Shown here: in pieces, positions 20,361-27,091 of the stretch
Layout: each line of letters begins with the position of its first letter
Position numbering within the stretch: position 1 is the first letter of the stretch
Assembly: GCA_052387235.1 (NCBI GenBank)
Contig: JBQTJJ010000012.1
Coordinates: 1-27,091 of the forward strand
Reading direction: 5' to 3'
From: JBQTJJ01 sp052387235
GTDB taxonomy: Bacteria > Actinomycetota > Acidimicrobiia > Acidimicrobiales > GCA-2861595
DNA: 27,091 nucleotides
Notes under the pieces: model-generated
The model's database searches: none
What the model saw: the letters and a program-made list of their open reading frames with translations, nothing else
Told to the model about the DNA's origin: nothing
Position numbers and translations under genes: made by a program

Positions 20361-21212
20361 ATGGCATTCGACGCCCAGCAGTACAAGGCCACGACGCGCC
20401 GGCAGTGGGAGGACGCGGCCGACGCCTGGGACGCGTGGGGCGACCTGCTCGAGGAGTGGCTGGGCGAGGCCACGGCCCGGATGCTCGACGCGGTGGGCGC
20501 CGGCGCCGGCGGGCGCATCCTGGACGTGGCCGCCGGTGCGGGCGGCCAGACGGTGGCCGCGGCCCGCCGGGTGTGGCCCGAGGGCGAGGTCGTCGCCACC
20601 GACATCTCCCCCACCATCCTGTCCTACGCGGCCAAGCGGGCGGCCGAGGCCGGGATGACCAACGTGGACACGGTGGAGGCCGACGGCGAAGCCCTCGAGG
20701 CCTTCGACGGCGCCGGCTTCGACGCCGTCATCTCCCGGGTCGGGCTCATCTACTTCCCGGACCAGCACCGGGCCCTCACCGGGATGCGCAACGCCCTGCG
20801 CGAGGGCGGCCGGGTAGGCGCCATCGTCTACTCCACCCCCGACCGCAACCAGTTCTTCTCCATCCCGGTGTCGACCATCCGGGGTCGGGCCCAGCTGCCC
20901 CCGCCCCAGCCGGGCCAGCCCGGGCCGTTCAGCCTCGGCGATCCCGGCGTCCTCGGGACCAGGCTCGCCGAGGCCGGGTTCCGGGACGTGCGCGTGGAAG
21001 CCGTGCCCGCCCCCGTGCGCCTGCCGTCGGCGGCCGAGTGCGTGCGGTTCGAGCGCGAGTCGTTCGGCGCGCTGCACCAGATGTTGGCCACCGTGCCCGA
21101 AGCGGAGCGGGGCGGCGTGTGGGACGAGATCGAGGAGGCGCTGCGGCAGTTCGAGGGGCCGGAGGGCTTCGTGGGTCCCTGCGAGCTGCTCGTCGCCTCG
21201 GGCGTGAAGTAG
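20361..21212 (+). CDS. Class I SAM-dependent methyltransferase (UbiE-like)
   Basis: 283 residues from ATG 20361 with GGAGGAG upstream (20347-20353). SAM motif I is RILDVAAGAGGQTVAAA (52-68), acidic D81 in VVATDISP ends strand 2, then VDTVEADGEAL, FDAVISRVGLIYFPD and GGRVGAIVYST. The substrate is unknown. The UbiE/Coq5-like fold is shared by many small-molecule methyltransferases. It is divergent from the large ATPase and convergent with the MarR gene. Confidence 0.92.
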   Translation: MAFDAQQYKATTRRQWEDAADAWDAWGDLLEEWLGEATARMLDAVGAGAGGRILDVAAGAGGQTVAAARRVWPEGEVVATDISPTILSYAAKRAAEAGMTNVDTVEADGEALEAFDGAGFDAVISRVGLIYFPDQHRALTGMRNALREGGRVGAIVYSTPDRNQFFSIPVSTIRGRAQLPPPQPGQPGPFSLGDPGVLGTRLAEAGFRDVRVEAVPAPVRLPSAAECVRFERESFGALHQMLATVPEAERGGVWDEIEEALRQFEGPEGFVGPCELLVASGVK

Positions 21213-21266
21213 CGCCACCGGTCCCTCCGTGGCCGCCGGGGGGCGGGCCGCAGTGGGGGCAGGCGC

Positions 21267-21737
21267 CTACTCGAGTGGGAGTCGATCGTCGAAGGCGGCG
21301 AGCACGGTCTCGGCCGCGTCGGCCACGGCCTCGAGCTGGTCCGGGGAGAGCCGGTCGACGAACAGGCGGCGCACCTCCCTGACGTGGCCGGGCGCGGCCC
21401 GCCTGATCTCCTGGCGGCCCCGCTCGGTGACGCCGACGAACGCGCCGCGGCGGTCCGAGTCGCACTTCCGCTTCTCCACCAGCCCCCGCTCGGACATGCG
21501 GGCGATGTGGTGGGAGACCCGGCTCTTCTCCCACCCCAGGCCACGCGCCAGCTCGAACAGGCGCATGCGGCCGTCGGGGCGGTCCGTGAGCGCCACGAGC
21601 ACCACGTAGTCCGAGTACGACAATCCCGAGTCGGTCGCCAGCTGGCGGGCCAGCTCGCCCTCCAGGCGCAGCTGCATGGTCTGCAGCGCCCGCCACGCCC
21701 GCGCCTCCCGCTCGCTCAGCCAGGGCACCTCCGGCAC
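21267..21737 (-). CDS. MarR family transcriptional regulator
   Basis: 156 residues from GTG 21737. The winged helix has recognition region MRLFELARGLGWEKSRVSHHIARM (58-81), a wing with VEKRKCDSDRRGAFVGVTERG (88-107) and dimerisation helices at both ends (LQLRLE-type start and LSPDQLEAVADAAETVLAAF). A single Cys (C92) lies at the wing tip. It is divergent from the YceI gene. The TAGATGA-TTTT-TCATCTA repeat 22 bp upstream of its start is a likely binding site, implying autoregulation and control of yceI. Confidence 0.92.
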   Translation of the reverse strand: MPEVPWLSEREARAWRALQTMQLRLEGELARQLATDSGLSYSDYVVLVALTDRPDGRMRLFELARGLGWEKSRVSHHIARMSERGLVEKRKCDSDRRGAFVGVTERGRQEIRRAAPGHVREVRRLFVDRLSPDQLEAVADAAETVLAAFDDRLPLE

Positions 21738-21758
21738 GGCCCCAGTCTAGGTGCCGTA

Positions 21759-21776
21759 TAGATGATTTTTCATCTA
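21759..21776. promoter_or_regulatory. Operator-like inverted repeat between marR and yceI
   Basis: Perfect 7-bp arms TAGATGA (21759-21765) and TCATCTA (21770-21776) flank TTTT. The repeat is AT-rich in a very GC-rich region and lies upstream of both divergent genes. Its size and symmetry fit a MarR dimer site. Confidence 0.65.
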
Positions 21777-21827
21777 GTCGCGCGGTTTCCGGCTTCCACG
21801 CCCCTGGGAATAGTTGATTGGTCATCC

Positions 21828-21842
21828 ATGTTGGAGGACATG
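21828..21842. promoter_or_regulatory. Second short inverted repeat upstream of yceI
   Basis: CATGT (21828-21832) TGGAGG-type spacer ACATG (21838-21842), close to the yceI ribosome binding site. A weak candidate for a second regulator half-site; it could also be chance. Confidence 0.3.
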
Positions 21843-21855
21843 TCAACGATTCCTC

Positions 21856-21861
21856 AGGAGG
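21856..21861 (+). promoter_or_regulatory. Ribosome binding site AGGAGG for yceI
   Basis: AGGAGG 5 nt before ATG 21867. It fixes the start and excludes the upstream in-frame start at 21762, which would sit in the operator. Confidence 0.75.
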
Positions 21862-21866
21862 ACGCC

Positions 21867-22436
21867 ATGAGCACCGCAACCACTCTCAGCACCACCCTCA
21901 GCGGCACCTACGCCATCGACCCCGCCCACAGCCGCATCGGGTTCGTCGCCCGGCACGCCATGGTGACCAAGGTGCGCGGCTCGTTCAACGAGTTCGACGG
22001 CCGCGGCTACTTCGACGCCGAGGATCCCACCAGGTCCGAGCTGCAGCTCACCATCAAGGCGGCCAGCATCGACACCCGCAACGCCGACCGCGACGCCCAC
22101 CTCCGGGGCAACGACTTCTTCGACATGGAGCGGTACCCCGAGATCGCCTTCTCCTCCACCGCCATCGAGCAGCTCGACGACGAGACCTTCCGGGTCACCG
22201 GCGACCTCACCATCAAGGGCGTGACCAAGCCGGTCGCCATCGACTTCGAGTACACGGGGGCCGCCACCGACCCGTTCGGCAACCAGCGCATCGGCCTGGA
22301 GGGCAGGACCACCATCAACCGCAAGGACTGGGGCGTCGCCTGGAACGCGGCCCTCGAGGCGGGCGGCGTGCTGGTGAGCGAGAAGGTGACCCTCGAGTTC
22401 GAGGTGTCGGCCGTCCGCACCGCCGACGCCGCCTGA
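21867..22436 (+). CDS. YceI family lipid-binding protein (cytoplasmic form)
   Basis: 189 residues with the lipocalin-like YceI fold: YAIDPAHSRIGFVARHAMVTKVRGSF, ELQLTIKAASIDTRNADRDAHL, DFFDMERYPEIAFSS, VTGDLTIKGVTKPVAIDFEY and RTTINRKDWGVAWNAALEAGG. These proteins bind polyprenoid or long-chain lipids. Many are periplasmic, but this copy has no signal peptide. It pairs with a divergent MarR regulator, a common arrangement in actinobacteria linked to lipid or oxidative stress. Confidence 0.94.
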   Translation: MSTATTLSTTLSGTYAIDPAHSRIGFVARHAMVTKVRGSFNEFDGRGYFDAEDPTRSELQLTIKAASIDTRNADRDAHLRGNDFFDMERYPEIAFSSTAIEQLDDETFRVTGDLTIKGVTKPVAIDFEYTGAATDPFGNQRIGLEGRTTINRKDWGVAWNAALEAGGVLVSEKVTLEFEVSAVRTADAA

Positions 22437-22459
22437 CCCATCTGTGGGATCGTCGGGGA

Positions 22460-22481
22460 CCGGGCCTGGCCCCCGGCCCGG
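22460..22481. terminator. Hairpin between yceI and VOC gene
   Basis: Arms CCGGGCC (22460-22466) and GGCCCGG (22475-22481) with an 8-nt loop, located 23 bp after the yceI stop and 21 bp before the VOC start. There is no T-tract. It could be a weak terminator or an attenuating hairpin. Confidence 0.4.
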
Positions 22482-22501
22482 ACCTACCGAAAGGACCCGA
22501 C

Positions 22502-23026
22502 GTGGCCTTCTCCCCCGTTCGCCTGAACCACGCCGTGCTGTTCGTCGCCGACCTCGATCGGTCGGTGGGCTTCTACACCGGGGTCTTCGGCATGGAGGTC
22601 ATGGCCAGGGAGCCCCGGGCCAACGCCGCCTTCCTGCGGCTGCCCCGGTCGGGGAACCACCACGACCTCGGCCTCTTCGGCGTGGGTACCGGCGGTGACC
22701 CCAGGCGTCGGGGCGCCATCGGGCTGTACCACCTCGCGTGGCAGCTCGACACGATCGACGAGCTGGTGGAGGCCCGGGTCGCTCTCCTCGACGCCGGCGC
22801 CCTCACCGGCGAGTCGAGCCATGGCGCCACAAAGAGCCTCTACGGCGCCGATCCCGACGGCAACGAGTTCGAGATCATGTGGATGCTCCCCCGTGACGCC
22901 TGGGGCGAGTACGAGGAATCCGCCACCGTGGAACGCCTCGACCTGGCCGGCGAGGTCGCCCGCTGGTCGGGGGTGCGCACGGCGGGCCGCATCACGCCCG
23001 AGCCGGCGAACGGCGACGGCCGGTGA
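22502..23026 (+). CDS. VOC family protein with intact His-His-Glu site (extradiol-dioxygenase-like)
   Basis: 174 residues from GTG 22502 with GAAAGGA 6 nt upstream. The module begins VRLNHAVLFVADLDRSVGFYTGVFGME and continues with GLYHLAWQLDTIDEL and DPDGNEFEIMW. Candidate metal ligands are H10, H77 and E124, the 2-His-1-carboxylate pattern of type I extradiol dioxygenases such as catechol 2,3-dioxygenase and related VOC enzymes. A C-terminal tail (EYEESATVERLDLAGEVARW) is extra. Substrate unknown. It is possibly in one transcript with yceI. Confidence 0.9.
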   Translation: MAFSPVRLNHAVLFVADLDRSVGFYTGVFGMEVMAREPRANAAFLRLPRSGNHHDLGLFGVGTGGDPRRRGAIGLYHLAWQLDTIDELVEARVALLDAGALTGESSHGATKSLYGADPDGNEFEIMWMLPRDAWGEYEESATVERLDLAGEVARWSGVRTAGRITPEPANGDGR

Positions 23027-23051
23027 CCGGTTCGCCTGAACCGGTCACCGG
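23020..23051. terminator. Bidirectional terminator hairpin
   Basis: Perfect 14-bp inverted repeat, CCGGTGACCGGTTC (23020-23033) and GAACCGGTCACCGG (23038-23051), with loop GCCT. The VOC stop codon (TGA 23024-23026) is inside the left arm, and the katG stop (23064) is 12 bp beyond the right arm. It serves convergent genes. The T-tract is weak. Confidence 0.78.
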
Positions 23052-23063
23052 ACCCGTCCCCGA

Positions 23064-25259
23064 TCAGGCCAGGTCGAACCGATCGAGGTTCATGACCTTG
23101 TCCCAGGCCGCCACGAAGTCACGCACGAACTTCTCCTTCGCGTCGTCGCATGCGTAGACCTCCGCGACGGCCCGGAGCTGGGAGTTCGAGCCGAAGACGA
23201 GGTCGACGGCGGTGGCGGTCCGCCTGACCTCGCCGGTGGCGCGATCGCGGCCCTCGTACACGTTCTCCGCCGCCTCCGAGACGCTCCATTCCGTGCCCGC
23301 GTCGAGCAGGTGCACGAAGAAGTCGTTGGTCAACGTCCCGGGCCGGTCGGAGAAGACGCCGTGCGCGGCTCCCCCGGAGTTGGCATCCAGGGCCCGCATG
23401 CCCCCGACGAGGACCGTCATCTCCGGAGCGGTGAGCGTCAGCAGGTTGGCCCGGTCCAGCAGCAGCTGCTCCGCCGGCAGCTTCTCGCCGGGACGGAGGT
23501 AGTTGCGGAATCCCTCGGCCGACGGTTCCAGCACCGCGAACGACTCCACGTCGGTCTGCTCCTGCGAGGCGTCGGTGCGCCCCGGCGCGAACGGGACCGT
23601 GACGTCGTGGCCCGCGTCCTTCGCCGCCTTCTCGACGGCGGCACACCCGCCCAGGACGATCAGGTCGGCGAGCGACACCCGCTTGCCACCGGACTGTGCT
23701 CGGTTGAAGTCCTGCTGCACCTCCTCGAGGGTCTGCAGCGCCTTGGCCAGCTCGGACGGGTCGTTGACGTCCCAGTCCTTCTGCGGCGCGAGGCGGATCC
23801 GCGCCCCGTTGGCCCCTCCACGCTTGTCGGTGCCGCGGAACGAGGCCGCCGACGCCCATGCGGTGGCCACCAGCTGGGAGACGGACAGTCCTGATCCGAG
23901 GAGCCGGCCCTTGAGGGCGGCGACGTCCTCCTCGCCGACCAGCTCGTGGTCGACCTCGGGGACGGGGTCCTGCCACAGCTGCGCCTCCGGCACCCACGGG
24001 CCGAGGTAGCGGCGGACGGGGCCCATGTCGCGGTGCAGCAGCTTGTACCAGGCCTTGGCGAAGGCTTCCGCGAACTGGTCAGGATGCTCGTGGAACCGCT
24101 TCGAGATCGGCCCGTAGACCGGGTCCAGCCTCAGTGCGAGGTCCGAGGTCAGCATCATCGGCGCGTGCCGCTTCGACGGGTCGTGGGCGTCCGGCACGGT
24201 GCCCTGGGCCTCGGGGTCCCTCGGCGTCCACTGATTCGCCCCGGCAGGGCTCGTCGTCAGCTCCCAGTCGTACCTGAACAGGTTGTCGAAGTACCCGTTG
24301 TCCCACCTCGTGGGCTCGTTCGTCCATGCGCCCTCGAGCCCGCTGGTGATCGTGTCGGCGCCCATGCCGCGGCCGAAGCTGTTCATCCAGCCCAGGCCCT
24401 GGTGCTCGACCGGGCAACCCTCGGGCTCGGGGCCGACGTACTGCGGATCGACGGCACCGTGGCACTTGCCGAACGTGTGGCCGCCGGCGATGAGCGCCAC
24501 CGTCTCCTCGTCGTTCATGGCCATGCGGCCGAAGGTCTCCCGGATGTCCCTGGCGGACGCGAGCGGGTCCGGGGTGCCGTTCGGACCCTCGGGGTTCACG
24601 TAGATCAGGCCCATCTGGACGGCGCCGAACGGACCGCCGAGCTCCCTGTCGCCGCTGTAACGCTCGTCCCCGAGCCAGGCGTCCTCCGGTCCCCAGAAGA
24701 TCTCCTCCGGCTCCCAGATGTCCTCTCGCCCGAAGCCGAAGCCGAACGGCGTGAACCCCATCGATTCCAGGGCGCAGTTGCCGGCGAACACCAGCAGGTC
24801 CGCCCAGGAGATCTTCCGGCCGTACTTCTGCTTCACCGGCCAGAGCAACCGGCGCGCCTTGTCGAGGTTGGCGTTGTCGGGCCAGCTGTTGAGGGGGGCG
24901 AAGCGCTGCGAGCCGTCGCCGGCGCCACCCCGGCCGTCGGCGATGCGGTACGTGCCGGCGGCATGCCACGAGAGCCGGATGAAGAGCCCTCCGTAGTGCC
25001 CGTAGTCGGCCGGCCACCAGTCCTGTGACGTCGTCATCACCTCGAAGACGTCCCGCTTCAGCGCATCGAGGTCGAGGGTGCTGAACTCCGCGGCGTAGTC
25101 GTGGTCCTCGCCCATCGGGTTGGACCGGGGCGAATGCTGGTGGAGCACCTGGAGGTCAAGCTGGTTCGGCCACCAGTCCCTGTTCGTCCTGGGGCGGGCC
25201 GGCTTGGGCTCCGGCGACGGGATCGCCGGGTTCTCACTCTCGCTGACACTCTCGGTCAC
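23064..25259 (-). CDS. katG: Catalase-peroxidase
   Basis: 731 residues from GTG 25259, with AGGAG 8 nt upstream. The N-terminal haem domain has distal R95-W98-H99 in FIRLSWHAAGTYR and proximal H261 in IAGGHTFGKCHGA. The Trp-Tyr-Met adduct residues W98, Y220 (GLIYVNPEG) and M246 are all present, at a constant offset of 9 from M. tuberculosis W107/Y229/M255/H270. The C-terminal pseudo-domain (from about 430; SVSQLVATAWASAASFRGTDKRGGAN and DLIVLGGCAAVEKAA) is complete. It degrades H2O2 and peroxides in the cytosol. The upstream fur gene overlaps its start by 4 bp (GTGA), as expected for a furA-katG operon. Confidence 0.97.
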   Translation of the reverse strand: MTESVSESENPAIPSPEPKPARPRTNRDWWPNQLDLQVLHQHSPRSNPMGEDHDYAAEFSTLDLDALKRDVFEVMTTSQDWWPADYGHYGGLFIRLSWHAAGTYRIADGRGGAGDGSQRFAPLNSWPDNANLDKARRLLWPVKQKYGRKISWADLLVFAGNCALESMGFTPFGFGFGREDIWEPEEIFWGPEDAWLGDERYSGDRELGGPFGAVQMGLIYVNPEGPNGTPDPLASARDIRETFGRMAMNDEETVALIAGGHTFGKCHGAVDPQYVGPEPEGCPVEHQGLGWMNSFGRGMGADTITSGLEGAWTNEPTRWDNGYFDNLFRYDWELTTSPAGANQWTPRDPEAQGTVPDAHDPSKRHAPMMLTSDLALRLDPVYGPISKRFHEHPDQFAEAFAKAWYKLLHRDMGPVRRYLGPWVPEAQLWQDPVPEVDHELVGEEDVAALKGRLLGSGLSVSQLVATAWASAASFRGTDKRGGANGARIRLAPQKDWDVNDPSELAKALQTLEEVQQDFNRAQSGGKRVSLADLIVLGGCAAVEKAAKDAGHDVTVPFAPGRTDASQEQTDVESFAVLEPSAEGFRNYLRPGEKLPAEQLLLDRANLLTLTAPEMTVLVGGMRALDANSGGAAHGVFSDRPGTLTNDFFVHLLDAGTEWSVSEAAENVYEGRDRATGEVRRTATAVDLVFGSNSQLRAVAEVYACDDAKEKFVRDFVAAWDKVMNLDRFDLA

Positions 25260-25789
25260 GTCGGATTCTCCTGTCTCGCGGTTCCTGTTGGTACCTGACT
25301 GCCCGGGGTCGACCTCAACGAGGCGTCGGATGGCCCCGGATCCGGTGCGGTTTCGCCCGAGCGGGCGGCGGCACACTCGGGACATCGACCCCAGTAGATG
25401 ACCTCGGCCTCGTCGATCTCGTAGCCCGAGTCGTCGGCGGCCGTGAGGCACGGCGTGTCACCGACCGCACAGTCGACGTCGAGCATCCGGTTGCAGGTCC
25501 GGCAGATGAGGTGGTGGTGGTTGTCCTCCACCCGGTCCTCGTACCGGGCCGGCGATCCGGCGGGCTGGATGCGCCTGAGCACGGTCTTGTCGGTGAGGGT
25601 CGCAAGGGCGTCGTACACCGCCTGGCGAGAGATCGAACCGATCTCGGCCCGGACGCCGTTGTAGATGTCGTCGGCGGTGCTGTGGGGCCGGTGGGAGACC
25701 GCCCGCAGGACCGCCAGCCGCTGCGCCGTGACCAGCAGGCCATGCCGTCGGAGCAGCGCGCTGTTGTCGACGGTCGTCTCCGGGGGCAC
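25256..25789 (-). CDS. furA: Fur family regulator (FurA/CatR-like) of katG
   Basis: 177 residues from GTG 25789. The winged-helix N-terminus (TAQRLAVLRAVSHRPHSTADDIYNGV, SRQAVYDALATL at 54-65) precedes a dimerisation/metal domain with HHH (91-93), C96-RTC99 and C136-PEC139, forming the structural CxxC...CxxC zinc site. By analogy with mycobacterial and Streptomyces FurA/CatR it should repress furA-katG and be released by peroxide. The C-terminal ~35 residues after CxxC are an unusual tail (Pro/Thr-rich). Its end overlaps the katG start by 4 bp. The symbol is given from context and family. Confidence 0.88.
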   Translation of the reverse strand: MPPETTVDNSALLRRHGLLVTAQRLAVLRAVSHRPHSTADDIYNGVRAEIGSISRQAVYDALATLTDKTVLRRIQPAGSPARYEDRVEDNHHHLICRTCNRMLDVDCAVGDTPCLTAADDSGYEIDEAEVIYWGRCPECAAARSGETAPDPGPSDASLRSTPGSQVPTGTARQENPT

Positions 25790-25805
25790 GGCCCGGGACC
25801 CTACC

Positions 25806-25840
25806 CTCCAATGCTGGAGTGAATCCAGATCTGGCTGGAT
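25806..25840. promoter_or_regulatory. Candidate FurA operator upstream of furA
   Basis: Two small inverted repeats lie 16-51 bp upstream of the furA start. One is CTCCA-ATGC-TGGAG (25806-25819). The other is ATCCAG-ATCTGG-CTGGAT (25823-25840), which contains a perfect CCAGATCTGG palindrome. Their position fits autoregulation of furA-katG. Confidence 0.45.
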
Positions 25841-25979
25841 GCGAGTTCCAGGAGGTCCACCGGCGCTCCGCCGGCGCCGAAGGGCGACTGGGGCCCAGGG
25901 CGCCCCTCCGTGCCGGGTCGTCGGTGTTCTCCTACGTGGCCGTCCGGCCGCCCCGCCCCGGGCCCGTCCACCGAGCATC

Positions 25980-26729
25980 ATGGGAGGCGTGGCGCACGAA
26001 CTGGAGGCGGTCGGCACGTCGGCCAGGACCCGCCGCGTGGGACAGACGAAGATCGCCGTCGCATCGGTGGGTGACACGACGATCACCCGCGAGGTGATGG
26101 AGCCGGGATGGCGATGGTCGAAGGACATCAGGCCTGTCGTAGGGACCGGGCTCTGCCGGGCGCAGCACCAGCTCTACATCGTCTCCGGCCAGCTGCACGT
26201 GGTGATGGAGGACGGTGCCGAGATCGAGGTGCGAGCCGGGGACGCGGCGGTGATCCCGCCCGGCCACGACGCATGGGTGGTCGGTGACGAGCCGTGCGAG
26301 GCCATCGACTTCTCACCGACCTACAGCCAGCTCATCGAGGCCGGCGAGGCGTACCAGGCGATGACGGCCCCGGGGGAGACGCGGGCTCGCTCCTCACGGG
26401 CGCAAGCGGCAAGGAAGCTGCGGGCCGAGGCGCGGGCAGGCCGGCTGGACGCCGGGGCCGTCGAGCTGGTGCTCGGTGCGGTGGGTCACCGGCCGCAGCG
26501 GCAACCGGGACCTGCGGGCCTGACGGCACGCGAGGTCGAGGTGCTCGTGCTGATCGCGACGGGCGCGTCCTCGAAGCAGGTCGCCTACGCCCTCGGCATC
26601 GCTCCGAAGACGGCGTCGAGCCATATCGAGCGGATCTACAGGAAGAGCGGCGTCTCGAGCCGGTCGGGTGTGACACGCTTCGCCATCGCACATCGGCTCG
26701 TCAGCCCCGTGGCACCGATCGCCGGCTGA
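25980..26729 (+). CDS. Cupin-LuxR fusion transcriptional regulator
   Basis: 249 residues. The N-terminal cupin domain (about 36-110) shows TREVMEPGWRWSKDIRP, QHQLYIVSGQLHVVMEDGAE and DAAVIPPGHDAWVVGDEP. The C-terminal LuxR-type HTH (about 180-235) shows LTAREVEVLVLIATGASSKQVAYALG and KTASSHIERIYRKSGVSSR. H63 and H96 are candidate cupin ligands, though the classical HxH motif is reduced to one His. It is probably a one-component sensor binding a small molecule or metal. The ATG at 25980 is preferred. The GTG at 25989 is an alternative, but the GGGAGG before it is too close. It is divergent from furA. Confidence 0.87.
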   Translation: MGGVAHELEAVGTSARTRRVGQTKIAVASVGDTTITREVMEPGWRWSKDIRPVVGTGLCRAQHQLYIVSGQLHVVMEDGAEIEVRAGDAAVIPPGHDAWVVGDEPCEAIDFSPTYSQLIEAGEAYQAMTAPGETRARSSRAQAARKLRAEARAGRLDAGAVELVLGAVGHRPQRQPGPAGLTAREVEVLVLIATGASSKQVAYALGIAPKTASSHIERIYRKSGVSSRSGVTRFAIAHRLVSPVAPIAG

Positions 26730-26786
26730 GCCAGCGGGGCCGGACCTGGTCCGCGGTCGATCGAGCGGCGAAGCGCACTCCGCGCC

Positions 26787-26806
26787 CACCGGGAGAGGCG
26801 CCGGTG
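26787..26806. terminator. Small hairpin between convergent genes
   Basis: CACCGG (26787-26792) and CCGGTG (26801-26806) with an 8-nt loop, just beyond the stop of the truncated methyltransferase and after the cupin-LuxR gene. A weak candidate for a shared terminator. Confidence 0.35.
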
Positions 26807-26808
26807 CC

Positions 26809-27091
26809 CTACCGCCCGGCAGTCACGATATGCCCGACGATCGGGACCTCCGCTGTGCCGTCAGGAGTCTCGAACGCCCCGAGGGCCTCCCGGGCATCGG
26901 CCAGGATGGCCCCGTAGGTGCGCTCGTCGATGCGTTCACGGAGAGGGGTGCTCTCGACCTCGACCTCCACCAGTTGTTCGATGGATGCGAAGCGGGCGGT
27001 CCCGACGAGCGTCTCGGTGGACCTGACCTCGAGCCCCGCCTCGACGAAGAGCTCGCGGACACGGTCGAGGTGCCCCATGACCCAGTAGGAG
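26809..27091 (-). CDS. SAM-dependent methyltransferase, C-terminal part (runs off the window)
   Basis: The frame is open to the window end (SYWVMGHLDRVRELF...), so the N-terminus lies beyond 27091; the ATG at 27078 is internal. The visible ~94 residues match the end of class I methyltransferases: a helix RVRELFVEAGLEV, strand STETLVGTARFASIEQLVEVEVE, a helical insertion TPLRERIDERTYGAILADAREAL and the final strand VPIVGHIVTAGR. The SAM motifs are outside the window. It resembles the C-terminal organisation of the methyltransferase at 20361. Confidence 0.65.
   Translation of the reverse strand, partial: SYWVMGHLDRVRELFVEAGLEVRSTETLVGTARFASIEQLVEVEVESTPLRERIDERTYGAILADAREALGAFETPDGTAEVPIVGHIVTAGR

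Noticed and set aside
26741..26753. CGGACC-T-GGTCCG dyad as a terminator
   Set aside because: Loop of one base and short arms. The hairpin at 26787 is a slightly better candidate.

Overview
The window is a very GC-rich stretch of an actinobacterial chromosome. The evidence is strong third-position GC codon bias, frequent GTG/TTG starts, 4-bp stop/start overlaps, a GAF-ANTAR regulator, a furA-katG pair, a possible mycothiol ligase (MshC-like), a DUF5990-type protein and REC-HATPase / REC-GAF-PP2C proteins. A deep-branching actinomycete (for example Acidimicrobiia-like) would fit, but I cannot fix the class from sequence reading alone. No rRNA, tRNA, CRISPR array, intact insertion sequence or integrase was seen.

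Layout. (1) 1-2581: the 3' part of a GAF-ANTAR regulator, a decayed mazEF-type toxin-antitoxin module (internal deletion plus frameshift), a VOC-fold protein that has lost two metal-ligand positions, and a DUF5990-like protein. (2) 2672-5062: a Cys-rich hypothetical protein with a Pro/Ala-rich tail, an alpha/beta hydrolase whose nucleophile position is His, and a small membrane protein. (3) 5177-14523: a dense signalling island. A REC-HATPase gene is divergent from a 1401-residue soluble HAMP-repeat/GAF/hybrid kinase with three REC domains. The kinase is followed with almost no spacing by a CheR-like methyltransferase, a stand-alone CheB-like methylesterase, a REC-histidine kinase and a REC-GAF-PP2C phosphatase. 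The last four genes are joined by GTGA, GTGA and TTGA overlaps. (4) 14537-20230, minus strand: a large AAA/TPR ATPase, a protein with a diadenylate-cyclase-like (DisA_N) C-terminal domain, and an MshC/CysRS-like ligase. A 51-bp near-perfect palindrome sits between the first two. (5) 20361-23026: a SAM methyltransferase, then a divergent MarR/YceI pair with an AT-rich operator-like inverted repeat between them, then a VOC dioxygenase-like gene. (6) 23064-27091: a furA-katG operon overlapping by 4 bp, a cupin-LuxR fusion regulator, and the 3' part of a SAM methyltransferase that runs off the window.

How the genes fit together. The window is dominated by stress sensing and response: a phosphorelay joined to chemotaxis-type methylation enzymes, with partner-switching outputs (a PP2C phosphatase and an RsbW-like ATPase), plus oxidative-stress defence (FurA/KatG, MarR/YceI, possibly mycothiol). 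No STAS anti-anti-sigma factor, sigma factor, CheA, CheW or methyl-accepting receptor is encoded here. The signalling island (5177-14523) is the strongest candidate for an under-described system. The hypothesis is that CheR and CheB modify the kinase itself rather than a chemoreceptor.
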